From Pseudovibrio japonicus (lineage in GTDB: Bacteria > Pseudomonadota > Alphaproteobacteria > Rhizobiales > Stappiaceae): a stretch of DNA of 64,000 bases. The stretch is from positions 124,001-188,000 of the forward strand of contig NZ_BMXE01000007.1 of NCBI RefSeq assembly GCF_014651595.1. The letters run 5' to 3'. A program made the position numbers and the translations under genes. Positions 34,287 to 43,805 of the stretch are shown piece by piece (within the stretch, counting starts at the first letter, position 1; each line of letters starts with the position of its first letter). The notes beneath the pieces were generated by a model. It saw only the letters and a program-made list of their open reading frames with translations. It was not told the DNA's origin and ran no database searches.

Positions 34287-34895
34287 ATGAAAACTGTAAT
34301 CTTAATCGGCGCTAACGGAAAAATGGGTCAGGCAGCCCTCACCGGCCTCGGCAATCATAAAGTGATCACTGCGGGACGGTCTGCTGATACCTATGACTAT
34401 CAGGTAGACATCACCAGCGAAGATTCGCTTCGCAATCTGTACGAGTCGGTCGGTGAGTTTGATGCAGTCGTCAACACGGTTGGTCTGTGTGAATACGCTA
34501 CCTTCGAAGAAATGACGCAAGAGCAGTGGATGACCACTGTCATGAGCAAGATGATGGGTCAGATCAATCTGGTGCGCATCGGTCAGGAATATATCGCTGA
34601 CAAAGGGTCTTTCACTCTGATCACCGGTATCTTGAACCTCAAGCCAATCCCGTATGCTGTTGCTGATGCAACCACCAGCGGTGCAATTGACACGTTTGTA
34701 CAGGTTGTTGCACATGAGCTGCCACGTGGCATCCGCATCAACTCCGTCAACCCAACCGTTCTGGAAGAAGCTTGGGATGTCTACGGCGAAATGATGCCTG
34801 GCTTCCAGCCTGTTCCTGGTGCACTCGTTGGCAAGGCGTTTGAAAGATCTGTCGATGGATTCATCTCTGGACAGGTTCTGTATGTAGACGCATAA
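34287..34895 (+). CDS. Short-chain dehydrogenase-like protein (atypical active site)
   Basis: A 202-residue short Rossmann protein: the NAD(P) glycine motif ILIGANGKMGQAAL, DAVVNTVGLCEYATFEEMT for the nucleotide-adenine region, SFTLITGILNLKPIPYAVADATTSGAIDTFVQVVAHEL and RGIRINSVNPTVLEEAWD. The classical YxxxK catalytic pair is missing: the region reads YAVAD. It is short for an SDR. The protein at 39007 is a paralogue with the same features. AAGAGG precedes the start. It may be a redox sensor or an enzyme with altered chemistry; dehydrogenase activity is not assured. Confidence 0.85.
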   Translation: MKTVILIGANGKMGQAALTGLGNHKVITAGRSADTYDYQVDITSEDSLRNLYESVGEFDAVVNTVGLCEYATFEEMTQEQWMTTVMSKMMGQINLVRIGQEYIADKGSFTLITGILNLKPIPYAVADATTSGAIDTFVQVVAHELPRGIRINSVNPTVLEEAWDVYGEMMPGFQPVPGALVGKAFERSVDGFISGQVLYVDA

Positions 34896-34940
34896 GAAAC
34901 GTCACACCAAACTGACGACCCTTCGGCAGAAAGAAAAGAC

Positions 34941-35927
34941 ATGATAAACTATTCAATCCTGGACCTTATTCCAATTGCTGAGGGGTCGAACGCTCGCGCC
35001 GCCATTCAAAATTCAGTCAAGCTTGCTCAGCACGCTGATCAAGCCGGATACACCAGATACTGGCTGGCTGAGCACCACAATATGCCCGGTGTGGCAAGTT
35101 CTGCAACAGCGGTTTTGATTGGCCTCATTGCGGGCGCCACAACGAATATCCGGGTTGGGTCTGGCGGCGTCATGCTGCCAAACCATGCACCACTCGTTGT
35201 TGCCGAGCAGTTTGGAACGCTTGCAACAATGTACCCCGATCGCATCGATCTGGGTCTGGGGCGTGCGCCGGGAACCGATCAGCGCACTGCACGGGCCTTG
35301 CGGCGGAATATGAACCAGCAAGGTGATGACTTCCCTGATGATGTGGTCGAGCTGATGGAGTATCTGGGAGATAACGCTGGTGGCTCTGTCCACGCCGTTC
35401 CGGGCGAAGGGACGAAGGTTCCTGTTTGGATTCTGGGTTCAAGCCTTTACGGGGCGCAGCTTGCTGCCTATCTGGGTCTGCCCTTTGCGTTTGCATCCCA
35501 CTTTGCGCCAGACAGCCTTGAGCAGGCGGTGGACATTTACCGTCGAACATTCAAGCGCTCAAGTCAGCTTGAAGAGCCGTATTTTGCCCTCTCCGTCAAT
35601 GTGTTCGCGGCCGATACCAATGAGGAAGCCACATTTATCAAGACCTCGCACCAGCAAGGTTTTGCCAATGTGATCACGGGCAAACCAAATTTCCTGCCCA
35701 AACCGGTTGAAGACATTTCCAGTGTCCTTGAGCCAAGTCTTCTGAACTCCGTCAATCATGCGCTGCGGTTTACAGCGGCGGGTGATGCTGAGAGTGTTCA
35801 TCAGGAGCTTTCAAAGATGGTGGACAAGCACAAACCCGATGAGTTGATCATTAATAGCGCAATCCATAACTCAGAAAGCAGGATAAAGTCCTATGATATC
35901 GCTGCTAAAGTCGTGAAATCACTTTAG
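34941..35927 (+). CDS. Luciferase-like flavin-dependent oxidoreductase
   Basis: A 328-residue TIM-barrel protein of the bacterial luciferase-like monooxygenase family: [110 protein letters not shown]. This LLM subclass (MsnO8-like, YhbW-like) uses FMNH2 supplied by a partner reductase. The gene follows the SDR by 45 bases, with a short AGAAAG ribosome-binding site. The substrate is unknown. Confidence 0.92.
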   Translation: MINYSILDLIPIAEGSNARAAIQNSVKLAQHADQAGYTRYWLAEHHNMPGVASSATAVLIGLIAGATTNIRVGSGGVMLPNHAPLVVAEQFGTLATMYPDRIDLGLGRAPGTDQRTARALRRNMNQQGDDFPDDVVELMEYLGDNAGGSVHAVPGEGTKVPVWILGSSLYGAQLAAYLGLPFAFASHFAPDSLEQAVDIYRRTFKRSSQLEEPYFALSVNVFAADTNEEATFIKTSHQQGFANVITGKPNFLPKPVEDISSVLEPSLLNSVNHALRFTAAGDAESVHQELSKMVDKHKPDELIINSAIHNSESRIKSYDIAAKVVKSL

Positions 35928-36079
35928 TCTGCCTGGGCAAGGCCGCCATATGAGCTGCGATTGTTTTGTTTACAGGGAACGGAAAGCGTTGCAGCAGATC
36001 AGAAATTTGCGACTGTTCCGACACGCGAAACGCAATGTCGGAGCAGCTTGGGACGTGGGTTGCGGAAGGAGCAAAGCTT

Positions 36080-36958
36080 TTGAGTAAGATCAACAGAGTG
36101 GACCTGAAGCAGCTCCGTATCTTGCAAGCCTTGCTCAGAGAACGCAGCGCATCCCGTGCAGGGGACGCGGTGGGGCTGACGCAACAGGCTGTCAGCGATC
36201 AGCTGCGAAAACTGCGCGATGTGTTTGATGATCCGCTCTTCGTGCGTCGAAGCAACGGTTTAACGGCCACGCCGCTGGCAGAAAAACTGCAGCTGAAAGT
36301 TGATCGTATCCTGAAGGAGATCGATGGCCTGTTGCAGCCCGATGAGTTTGACCCAGCGCGCGTAGAGGGCAAAATAGTCATTGCCGCAACTGATTATGCG
36401 CAGCAAGCCATCCTGCCCGAGCTATTGCAGGAGATGCTGTTGCAAGCGCCTCGCTTGAAGATCGAAGTGCAGGATTTTGATGCCGCGAAAAGTCGCGACC
36501 AGATGGCCGCCGGGCAGATCGATATTTGCATTGGGTTTCCAGATAGTTTCCCAGAGAACTTTCCCTCTGTCCCCCTGCTGCGGGAAAGCTATAGCTGCGT
36601 TGCCGCCAAAGACTTAGACCTCACGAACAAATCCCTGACGTTGGAAACCGTTGCCGATCTTCCTCAGATCACTGTTGCGCCAGATAACCTGGTGACCTCG
36701 TGGTTCAAAGAGGCAGGCTTTGCGCCTAATATTGTGGTGTCGGCGCCCTGTTTCTCCGCAGTCCCCAAATACCTTGTCACTACCCAAACAATTGCGTTCC
36801 TGCCCTCCCGTATCCCGCTCAATCCCGGCATTGAACATATCGCGCTTGATGATTGCCCCATCGAGTTCGAAATCGTGGCCGCCTGGCATATCCGTGCTGA
36901 CAATGATCCGCTGCTCAACTGGTTGATAAGATTGTTACAAAGCGCGTGTGCTGACTAA
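36080..36958 (+). CDS. LysR family transcriptional regulator
   Basis: A regulator of 292 residues beginning at TTG 36080 (SKINRVDLKQLRILQALLRERSASRAGDAVGLTQQAVSDQLRKLRDVFDDPLFVRRSNGLTATPLA). TTG was preferred because GGAAGGAG lies eight bases upstream and similarity begins there; in-frame ATGs at 35966 and 36035 lack this. FDDPLFVR places it in the NodD/NahR-like branch that has aromatic or flavonoid-like inducers. The C-terminal effector domain is complete. It lies behind the luciferase-like gene and before the PNPOx-like gene. Confidence 0.9.
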   Translation: MSKINRVDLKQLRILQALLRERSASRAGDAVGLTQQAVSDQLRKLRDVFDDPLFVRRSNGLTATPLAEKLQLKVDRILKEIDGLLQPDEFDPARVEGKIVIAATDYAQQAILPELLQEMLLQAPRLKIEVQDFDAAKSRDQMAAGQIDICIGFPDSFPENFPSVPLLRESYSCVAAKDLDLTNKSLTLETVADLPQITVAPDNLVTSWFKEAGFAPNIVVSAPCFSAVPKYLVTTQTIAFLPSRIPLNPGIEHIALDDCPIEFEIVAAWHIRADNDPLLNWLIRLLQSACAD

Positions 36959-37023
36959 AACTGGGGTATACTCCGCCTGTCTTCTGTTCCCGCAGGTCTC
37001 TGAGGTTGGAGTGAAAAGCCAAG

Positions 37024-37608
37024 ATGGAATTATCTGACTACGATAAATCGTGCTGGGAACAGCTTGAAAAGGCGTCACGTGATCCAGAGGCGCCTTTCCG
37101 ATATCTGACGGTCTGTTCGGTTGATCAAAACCTCCAGCCACAGGCACGGACAATGGTCTTGCGGGCGGTCACAGTAAGATCCCGCGAACTAGAATTCCAT
37201 ACTGACATACGGAGCCCGAAATGGGAGGAATTCCAGAAGAACAAGCGTGCAACCGTTCTGGGATATTGCCCGAATACCCGCCTTCAATTGCGTCTTCAGG
37301 GAACAATCACACTCCACGCACCGGGAACACTACAGGCGCAATCCGCATGGTCAAAGCTATCCCACTGGACAAAGCAAACCTATGCAGGCGGTCCACCCGG
37401 TGATGAACTGGCCTTCGAGCCTGCCCCAGTGACAGCAACCAGTCCCGAAAGCACAGATAGCTCAAGGGGCGAAGTCTACTTCGGCGCCCTCATATTCCAC
37501 GCCACATCACTGGACCGCTTCCAACTCCAACGCCAAAACAATCAACGCATACTTTTCGAATACGACAGCTCTGGATCGCTTGTCTCTGGTAACTGGGTAA
37601 ACCCCTGA
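37024..37608 (+). CDS. Pyridoxamine 5'-phosphate oxidase-like FMN-binding protein
   Basis: A 194-residue split-barrel flavoprotein: RYLTVCSVDQNLQPQARTMVLRAV, LEFHTDIRSPKWEEFQKNKRATVLGYCPNTRLQLRLQGT, QSAWSKLSHWTKQTYAGGPPG and a C-terminal FQLQRQNNQRILFEYD. This layout corresponds to the Alr4036/PdxH-like FMN-binding branch. It may be a flavin reductase or B6 oxidase; the genuine PdxH C-terminal substrate residues were not confirmed. It is co-directional with the LysR gene and convergent with the S66 peptidase gene. Confidence 0.85.
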   Translation: MELSDYDKSCWEQLEKASRDPEAPFRYLTVCSVDQNLQPQARTMVLRAVTVRSRELEFHTDIRSPKWEEFQKNKRATVLGYCPNTRLQLRLQGTITLHAPGTLQAQSAWSKLSHWTKQTYAGGPPGDELAFEPAPVTATSPESTDSSRGEVYFGALIFHATSLDRFQLQRQNNQRILFEYDSSGSLVSGNWVNP

Positions 37609-37686
37609 GCTTCAATCGAGCTGTCCAGTGATAGTGTACCTCTGCGAGGTGGTCTGTTCCTTTCCGCCGCTCTCACGTTTGAAACT

Positions 37687-38730
37687 TTAAACGAAAAGCT
37701 GCTCAACAGTTCCATTCCCATTTGCAACAGTGATCTTCGCATAGCTGCCGTTAATAAGGGCCATGTTGGGTTGTTTATGACCGATATCGGCATCAAGTAT
37801 GATCGGGAATGAGTAGTCTTGAAGGACAGAAGAGAGGGCCTCCAGATACGTCAAGCCAGCCTTGTCGCAGTCAACTCCGGAGTTTCGGCCTATCAGAATA
37901 CCATTCACTGCCTCAAACCAGCCTCGAAGCTTTAAGCTGTTAAGTGTGCGCACAAGGCCGGCTGGAGAAAGTTCTGCATTCTCAAAATAAAAGATGATGC
38001 CGTCGTCAGGGTGATATCCTGAAAGATCATGAAGATTGAAATACTCTGTCCCCGCCAAGTGAGAGACTGTATCCAGGCAACCTCCCACCAAACGTCCTTC
38101 AAGTGAAATGGGTGTGCCCGTGTTCTTAAGGGGCTTCCACTGTGTGACCTCGGTTTTATTCAGCGTGCAGTCGATCTGAGTATCAAACCCAATATAAGCT
38201 TCCTGATACTTCTTTGAGGAGTGTTGGATCACACTCTCCCCCGCATGAGTTTGCATGCAGTTGAGTGAGTTCCTGGTCAGGCTGTCGGTTTCTGATGGGA
38301 TCATGTCCATGAGATTGGCACAGTGCGTTGTGGCCCAACCACATTTGGTCGTAATCGCCACCGTGATCGTGCTCACATCAGAAAAGCCGAAGACCCACTT
38401 TGGCTTGGCTCGTTTTATGGCCTCGAAGTCCAGTAGTGGCAGGAGCTCGATCGCGAACTCGCCTCCCCATGGCGGCGCAATCGCGTCAATGGAATCGTCA
38501 AGCAAAAAGCGCATCAGTTCAGCAGCCCGTTCAGACCTCGGAGCACTGACATGCTTCTCGTCTTGCCGTAAGCACTTGCCTTCAATCACCTCATAGCCAA
38601 GATTGTTAAGGTTTTGAATGGCCTGATCTAACCTGCCGTGATAGTGCGGTATGACACCTGAAGAAAAAGCCGTAATCGCAATCTTGCTTCCTTGCCGCAA
38701 TGGTTTCGGGTACTTCAATAAAAACTCCAT
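37687..38730 (-). CDS. S66 family LD-carboxypeptidase-like protein (LdcA/MccF)
   Basis: Serine peptidase of 347 residues from the S66 family, which cleaves LD-bonds in murein tetrapeptides (LdcA) or detoxifies microcin C (MccF). Features: GSKIAITAFSSGVIPHYHGRLDQAIQNLNNLGYEVIEG, APPWGGE, the nucleophile Ser117 in GFSDVST, the Glu in FYFENAELSPAG and the His in ILDADIGHKQPN. In standard S66 enzymes the loop reads GYSD; GFSD is close. The start was set at ATG 38730; an upstream TTG adds four residues. With MurQ and the amino-sugar permease elsewhere in the window, a muropeptide role is possible. Confidence 0.9.
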   Translation of the reverse strand: MEFLLKYPKPLRQGSKIAITAFSSGVIPHYHGRLDQAIQNLNNLGYEVIEGKCLRQDEKHVSAPRSERAAELMRFLLDDSIDAIAPPWGGEFAIELLPLLDFEAIKRAKPKWVFGFSDVSTITVAITTKCGWATTHCANLMDMIPSETDSLTRNSLNCMQTHAGESVIQHSSKKYQEAYIGFDTQIDCTLNKTEVTQWKPLKNTGTPISLEGRLVGGCLDTVSHLAGTEYFNLHDLSGYHPDDGIIFYFENAELSPAGLVRTLNSLKLRGWFEAVNGILIGRNSGVDCDKAGLTYLEALSSVLQDYSFPIILDADIGHKQPNMALINGSYAKITVANGNGTVEQLFV

Positions 38731-39006
38731 AAACTGGAACAAACACGTGCTGAAATGCCATGTTCTCGCGCGTTGGCAGAGATGCTGTCAAGGGCACCGT
38801 AATCTTGAACTCTCGAGCTTAAGACAAGACGTCTGAGTAAGACGGCCTTCGCTGCCTCAGAAATTGATCTGGTCCGTGATCCGCCTCACTTGGCATTCTA
38901 CTCATTTAGCAGATCAAGTATTAAGTCATTTCAAAACCGGCTGTTTTGCTTTTATTCGGCTGTTCTTATTGTTGGGTCAGGAAAAACCCAGCAAGGGATA
39001 CGGGAA

Positions 39007-39606
39007 ATGAAAATCCTCCTCATTGGTGCAAGTGGAACCATCGGCAAGGCAGTCAAGGAAGAACTCAAAGATCACGATGTGATTGCCGTGAACAGGTCGA
39101 GCGGTGACGTCCGGGTCGATTTGAATGACAATGCCTCCATCAAGGCCTTGTTTAACCAGATTGGCAAGGTTGATGCCATCGTCTCAACCGCTGGTCATAT
39201 CGTCTTTGCTCCAGTGCGCGACCTTACCGAAGAGCAATTCAAAGAAGCGATGGATGGTAAGATTTTCAACCACCTGAACCTGTTTCGCATCGGTGCCGAT
39301 TACATCATCGAAGGTGGGAGCTTTACGCTAACAACTGGCGAGTTGGCCACCAATCCAATGCCGGGCGGGGCTGCGGTGAGTCTGGTGAACGGAGCTCTGA
39401 ACGCATTTGCAGTAGCGGCTGCGCTGGACACCGGTCCCTCCCTTCGCGTGAATGCCGTCAGCCCACGTTTTGTCACAGAGACAATGGAAATCATGGGCAT
39501 GGACAGCAGTACGGGGATCTCCGCCGCAGACACAGCAAAAGCTTATAGACATGCCGTGGAATGCAAAGAGACCGGCAAAATCTTCGATGTGCCCGACTAT
39601 ATCTAG
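39007..39606 (+). CDS. Short-chain dehydrogenase-like protein, paralogue of 34287
   Basis: A 199-residue short Rossmann protein: KILLIGASGTIGKAV, DAIVSTAGHIVFAPVRDLTEEQF, GGSFTLTTGELATNPMPGGAAVSLVNGALNAFAVAAALD and LRVNAVSPRFVTETMEIMG. The catalytic YxxxK is replaced by GAAVSLVNGAL-type residues, as in a subgroup of short bacterial SDR-like proteins. The start was set at ATG 39007, after AAGGGATACGGG; an upstream extension to 38890 is unlikely. It is divergent from the S66 peptidase gene and convergent with the ATP-grasp gene. Confidence 0.88.
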   Translation: MKILLIGASGTIGKAVKEELKDHDVIAVNRSSGDVRVDLNDNASIKALFNQIGKVDAIVSTAGHIVFAPVRDLTEEQFKEAMDGKIFNHLNLFRIGADYIIEGGSFTLTTGELATNPMPGGAAVSLVNGALNAFAVAAALDTGPSLRVNAVSPRFVTETMEIMGMDSSTGISAADTAKAYRHAVECKETGKIFDVPDYI

Positions 39607-39656
39607 GTGATCTGAGTGTCGGCTGCTGTTAGCGCTGCGATATAGCGAAGCATAAC

Positions 39657-39681
39657 GGTGAGGTTTGTTCTTCACCTCACC
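39657..39681. terminator. Hairpin between convergent SDR and ATP-grasp genes
   Basis: GGTGAGGT (39657-39664) pairs with ACCTCACC (39674-39681). The right arm overlaps the stop of the ATP-grasp gene. No U-tract, so modest support. Confidence 0.4.
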
Positions 39682-41077
39682 CCGCCTTCCTGCCGAAACC
39701 GGAGAGATACGCACCGTAGTCTATGCTGGCCTGGAGGGTTGCGGTGCGGGCTTCGTCGTGGCGTGGGTCGAGGAAGATCATGCGGCCCGGTTTGGCGTTG
39801 ATTTCTAGCAGCTTTGGGCATCCGCCTTTGTCGACACCAATATCAAGGCCCAGCTCGCCGATCGGTGAGGTATGATAATCATCCATGCAGTTGGCGATGG
39901 CAAAGGCACATTCTTCCACGGCAGCTTGGACGTCAGCTGCCTGCTTGCCATAAGCATTGCGGAAGTAGGCCTCAGGGTCCACCAGATCCGCACCCTGTTC
40001 GAGTTGGGAGGAAATGCCACCATGCGCGCGGGCGCGGGGGGCGATCATCAGGCAGCGCCATGTGCCGCTGATGTCTTTATGCATTTGCACCCGGCAATCA
40101 ACGGCGCGGCCATCAAACGCCGAAAAATCCAGACTTTGCTGCACCAGATACTGATCCACCGAGGCGTGAGAAAAGGCAAACTCAAACGCATCTTGCAGCT
40201 GAACGAAATCTGCGTGCAGACATGAAAGGCCGGTCAACCATTGCAACCGGTAGCCTCTTTCCAGTTTTGACAGCCGCATGAGAAACTTGCCGCCCCGGCC
40301 GTCGACAGGCTTGAGATAGGCCGAGTCATGACGCGCGAGTATCCTCTTCAACAGCTCGGGCGTGGGTGCCCGATGGGTCTCGGGCAGATACTTGCGCAGC
40401 TTTTGCCCCTGTATCAGATGCTCATGCACCTCCCACTTGTCAAAGAAACCGGGATTGTAGATGTGCGCGCCCAAAGCTCGCATGCGGTTTTTCACGGCTC
40501 CCACACGCAGCTTTTGTTCCTCACTGCGGGTGTGGATTCGGTTGTAAATGGCGCTTGGCAGGGGCAGGCCCGGCTGGCGATGGCCAGCCATGGTCTCGCC
40601 GGTGATGGTATTGGACGCCCAGTTGTAGTCTTCCGGCGCAAACAGGTAAGCGATATAGCCGCAGTCATGAGCGTATGCGAGCATACCCTGCTGGTGGCGC
40701 CGTTCGGGATCAAACTTGCCCGAGCACATGATGCCGATGGTCGGCCCGATGTGAATGGTGTCCCCTTCCCTTCTCACATGAAGACCATCCACCAGTGCCA
40801 GGCCGTACTCGTCAAACACATCTGCAGGCAGGCCAAGCGATGCGCTGCGCTCCGGTGTTACGGCAGTTTTGCCGGAAAAGCGGTGACAGGCGCCAATCTG
40901 GAAGGTGAGGTGTTCACCCTCGCTGGCACCAATGCGTTCAAGTGCACCTTGTGAGAAGACCACGTCGCTGCTTGAACTCGACACACGGTAAAGATGAAGT
41001 TTGACAGCTGAAACCACGGGCACCCCAATTCTGACGAAACCGGTTGGCGGGGAATGTAAAGCAGAGGTTCTCGCCAA
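39677..41077 (-). CDS. YheC/YheD-type ATP-grasp protein
   Basis: A protein of up to 466 residues: an N-terminal part (LHLYRVSSSSSDVVFSQGALERIG ... IGIMCSGKFDPERRHQQGMLAYAHDCGYIAYLFAPEDYNW) and a C-terminal ATP-grasp-like domain (KPVDGRGGKFLMRL, GRAVDCRVQMHKDISGTWRCLMIAPRA, CMDDYHTSPIGELGLDIGVDKGGCPKLLEINAKPGR). This is the YheC/YheD family, known from spore coats of Bacillus but present with unknown function elsewhere. ATP-grasp enzymes form amide or ester bonds. The start is uncertain: TTG at 41077 has no ribosome-binding site. It is divergent from repA and convergent with the SDR gene. Confidence 0.82.
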   Translation of the reverse strand: MARTSALHSPPTGFVRIGVPVVSAVKLHLYRVSSSSSDVVFSQGALERIGASEGEHLTFQIGACHRFSGKTAVTPERSASLGLPADVFDEYGLALVDGLHVRREGDTIHIGPTIGIMCSGKFDPERRHQQGMLAYAHDCGYIAYLFAPEDYNWASNTITGETMAGHRQPGLPLPSAIYNRIHTRSEEQKLRVGAVKNRMRALGAHIYNPGFFDKWEVHEHLIQGQKLRKYLPETHRAPTPELLKRILARHDSAYLKPVDGRGGKFLMRLSKLERGYRLQWLTGLSCLHADFVQLQDAFEFAFSHASVDQYLVQQSLDFSAFDGRAVDCRVQMHKDISGTWRCLMIAPRARAHGGISSQLEQGADLVDPEAYFRNAYGKQAADVQAAVEECAFAIANCMDDYHTSPIGELGLDIGVDKGGCPKLLEINAKPGRMIFLDPRHDEARTATLQASIDYGAYLSGFGRKAG

Positions 41078-41410
41078 AGGCTTGAGGAACTTGAGAAAGC
41101 TCTAATAGTTTAAGAATTTGCGTGGATCTTGGAAAAACGACTCAGTGCGAATCTATGAGTGATTCACATTGGGTTGGGTGCGGCACACCTGTTATTGAAC
41201 TGTCAAATCGGTAATTTGTCGATTTTTGCACAAAAACCGTCATGGCCAAATTCTTTTATTTGCGCGTCAAAAGCAGCGGTCTTTATTAGCAATGTTTTGC
41301 GGGGCTATGAAAATATTGCTGAAAAAACTGGGGGTTACGCAAGATCTGGTAATTTCGCGGTGGAGCGGGCCTAGCTCAAGTGAAATTTTGTTAATAGTCT
41401 CTTAATATTG

Positions 41411-41426
41411 GTTAATCTCTGTTAAC
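41411..41426. promoter_or_regulatory. parS: parS-like palindrome upstream of repA
   Basis: GTTAATCTCTGTTAAC has the GTT-N10-AAC frame of repABC centromeres (consensus GTTNNCNGCNGNNAAC), with conserved C and G in the right half but T for C and T for G at positions six and eight. It lies 101 bases before repA, surrounded by further GTTAA repeats (GTTAA at 41393 and 41411). It could be a parS or a RepA/RepB operator. The rest of the 449-base gap 41078-41526 is AT-rich and holds no gene. Confidence 0.5.
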
Positions 41427-41526
41427 TATAAAGATATTGACGCCTTCTTTGAATCGGAGAAGGATGCGCTGTGACGGATTATTTTCGCCCTGCACTTCAA
41501 AACCGTCATAAGAGGTAAGAGGCAAT

Positions 41527-42735
41527 ATGCTGCTCGCTGCTGAACATGATGAAACGTCTTCTGAGAAGATTGCACGCCATTCTGACTTGTTGTCCCGGCA
41601 ACTGCAATCCCTAAGGGAGAAGATGTATCCGCCTGAGGCTCAAAAGAAGCTAAAGACGTTCTCTTCGCGCGAGGTCGCAGGCCTGCTCGGCGTTGCCGAA
41701 TCCAGTTTGCGCCAGCTTTCGCTCAATGGTGAAGCAGTTATCCCCGAAAGGCTGGAGAACGGCAGACGCATTTATACCCTTCCTCAGATCAACGAATTAC
41801 GCCGCTATCTGGCTGAAAAACGCCCTGCAGATGCGCTGCGTCTGGACCCGCGCCGCCGTCATGGCGATAAGATGCAGGTGCTGGCCGTGGCCAACTTCAA
41901 AGGCGGCTCTGCGAAGACCACCACAACCGTCCATTTGGCGCACTATCTGGGGCTTCAGGGCCTGCGCGTGCTGGCGATTGACCTTGATCCGCAGGCGTCC
42001 TTGTCTGCCATGTTCGGCTATCAGCCAGAGTTCGATGTTGACGAGAACCAGACGCTTTATGCCGCGATCCGTTATGACGACGATGAACGCGTTCCTCTCA
42101 GCCATGTTATCCGCAAAACTTACTTTGATGGACTCGATCTTGTCCCCGGTAACCTGGAACTGATGGAATATGAGCACGAAACCCCGCAGGCAATTGCTCA
42201 GGGGCTTTCGCGCGGCGATGGCATGTTCTTCCGCCGCATGGCGACCGTCCTTGAGGAGGTGGAAGATGATTATGATGTTGTGCTTATCGATGCCCCGCCG
42301 CAGCTGGGTTACCTCACCCTTGGGGCGCTTTATGCGGCGACCGGCATTGTCATTACCGTTCATCCGGCCATGCTGGACGTGTCATCCATGAACCAGTTCC
42401 TCTCCATGACCTCCGAGTTGCTGGCGGTGATTGAAGAGGCTGGCGGCAGTTTGAGCCACGATTTCGTGCGCTACCTGCTCACCCGCCATACGCCGCACGA
42501 TGTGCCGCAGGTGAACGTTGCAGCGCTGCTACGAGGATTGTTTGGAGAAGATGTGCTGGCAGCCTCTATTGTCGAGACCACTGCTATTGCTAATGCAGGA
42601 CTTGAGAAGAAGAGCCTTTACGAGGTTGAGCGCGGAAATATGACCCGCGATACCCTCAATCGTGCTCTGGAGTCCGTTGATGCGGCCAATGCGGAAATCT
42701 TCCAGTTGCTCAAACAGGTTTGGGGACGTCCATGA
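41527..42735 (+). CDS. repA: Plasmid partitioning ATPase RepA
   Basis: ParA-type ATPase of 402 residues that segregates the replicon and represses repABC. The N-terminal HTH-like part (FSSREVAGLLGVAESSLRQLSLNGE) is followed by the deviant Walker A KGGSAKTTTTVHLAHYL, IDLDPQASLSAMFG, and VVLIDAPPQLGYLTLGALYAA. The C-terminal helices include DTLNRALESVDAANAEIFQLL. AAGAGG precedes the start. Its stop overlaps the repB start by four bases. Confidence 0.97.
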   Translation: MLLAAEHDETSSEKIARHSDLLSRQLQSLREKMYPPEAQKKLKTFSSREVAGLLGVAESSLRQLSLNGEAVIPERLENGRRIYTLPQINELRRYLAEKRPADALRLDPRRRHGDKMQVLAVANFKGGSAKTTTTVHLAHYLGLQGLRVLAIDLDPQASLSAMFGYQPEFDVDENQTLYAAIRYDDDERVPLSHVIRKTYFDGLDLVPGNLELMEYEHETPQAIAQGLSRGDGMFFRRMATVLEEVEDDYDVVLIDAPPQLGYLTLGALYAATGIVITVHPAMLDVSSMNQFLSMTSELLAVIEEAGGSLSHDFVRYLLTRHTPHDVPQVNVAALLRGLFGEDVLAASIVETTAIANAGLEKKSLYEVERGNMTRDTLNRALESVDAANAEIFQLLKQVWGRP

Positions 42736-43781
42736 ACAAGGCAAGTGATCGCTCAAAGAAAATGCGCGCTATGTTCGGTGGGGTCGATCCAGCAGAACTG
42801 GCAAAATCCACGGGCCCTACCCCGTCCATGACGGCAACCACAAAGCAGCGTGTGTCGTCAGGCGCGATCAAATCCATGCGCAACACCTTTTCCAACGTGG
42901 AGAAGGAAAACGAAAAGCTGCGCCAGTTGATCGAAGAAGGCAGCGTTGCCCATGAGCTGGACCCAGAGGATCTGGATCCCTCGTTTGTCTCTGACCGCAT
43001 GGTTGTGGCCAATGACGAAGACTTTGAGAAGCTTAAGGCTTCCATTTCCGCAAGCGGTCAACAGGTGCCTATTCTGGTGCGCCCACATCCGGACGAGTCC
43101 GGCCGTTATCAGATCGCGTTTGGTCACCGTCGTTGGCGCGCTTGTAAAGATCTGGGTATTTCCGTTCGCGGCATCATCAAGGAGCTTTCCGATGAAGCGC
43201 TTCTGATTGCTCAAGGTCAGGAAAACCATGAGCGTAAGAACCTGTCGTTTATCGAGACCGCTCTGTTTGCCTCCCGTCTGGCAAAAACCTTCCCGCAAAC
43301 GGTGATTTCCAAGGCAATCGGTAAGGACGCAACAACCGTGTCCAAGCTGCTGAAGCTGATGAACGCGCTGCCGGAAGAGTTTGTGCGCGAGATTGGTCCT
43401 GCGCCAAAGATCGGCCGCCCTCGCTGGGAGGAGTTGGCCAGTCATTTTGTCAATGGCGAGTTGCCTGCGCCTTTCAAGGCCCGGGTGGATGCTGTGATGA
43501 TCAGTGCGGACTTTGAGCTTTCTGGCAGTGATGATCGCTTCAGTGCAATCTTTTCTGCCTGCAAGTCAGCCGAGGCGAATACGGCAACAACAAACGGTTC
43601 TGTTGCCACTGCTGCCAAAAGCTGGATCGGCAACAAACGGATCTTGATGAAGGATGGCCCGAACGCGCTCAGCTTTCAGGTGGATGCCAAAAAGCAGCCT
43701 GAGCTTGCCGCGTTTCTGAAACGCCGCCTGCCGGATCTGATGGACGAATTTGAACAAGACTTTCTGAAGGAGGATGCATGA
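42732..43781 (+). CDS. repB: Plasmid partitioning protein RepB
   Basis: ParB-type centromere-binding protein of 349 residues: ParB/Srx-like box PILVRPHPDESGRYQIAFGHRRWRACKDLG, ENHERKNLSFIETALFASRLAKTFP, and the HTH KAIGKDATTVSKLLKLMNALPEEFVREIG. ATG 42732 overlaps the repA stop by four bases; an in-frame TTG at 42720 is less likely. It binds parS sites of this replicon; the palindrome at 41411 is one candidate. Confidence 0.96.
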   Translation: MNKASDRSKKMRAMFGGVDPAELAKSTGPTPSMTATTKQRVSSGAIKSMRNTFSNVEKENEKLRQLIEEGSVAHELDPEDLDPSFVSDRMVVANDEDFEKLKASISASGQQVPILVRPHPDESGRYQIAFGHRRWRACKDLGISVRGIIKELSDEALLIAQGQENHERKNLSFIETALFASRLAKTFPQTVISKAIGKDATTVSKLLKLMNALPEEFVREIGPAPKIGRPRWEELASHFVNGELPAPFKARVDAVMISADFELSGSDDRFSAIFSACKSAEANTATTNGSVATAAKSWIGNKRILMKDGPNALSFQVDAKKQPELAAFLKRRLPDLMDEFEQDFLKEDA

Positions 43782-43805
43782 CGGTTTAGTTACGCCTCTT
43801 CCTAA

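Noticed and set aside
41159-41374. 71-codon plus-strand frame upstream of repA
   Set aside because: AT-rich non-coding character, no ribosome-binding site, and it lies in the expected regulatory region of repABC.
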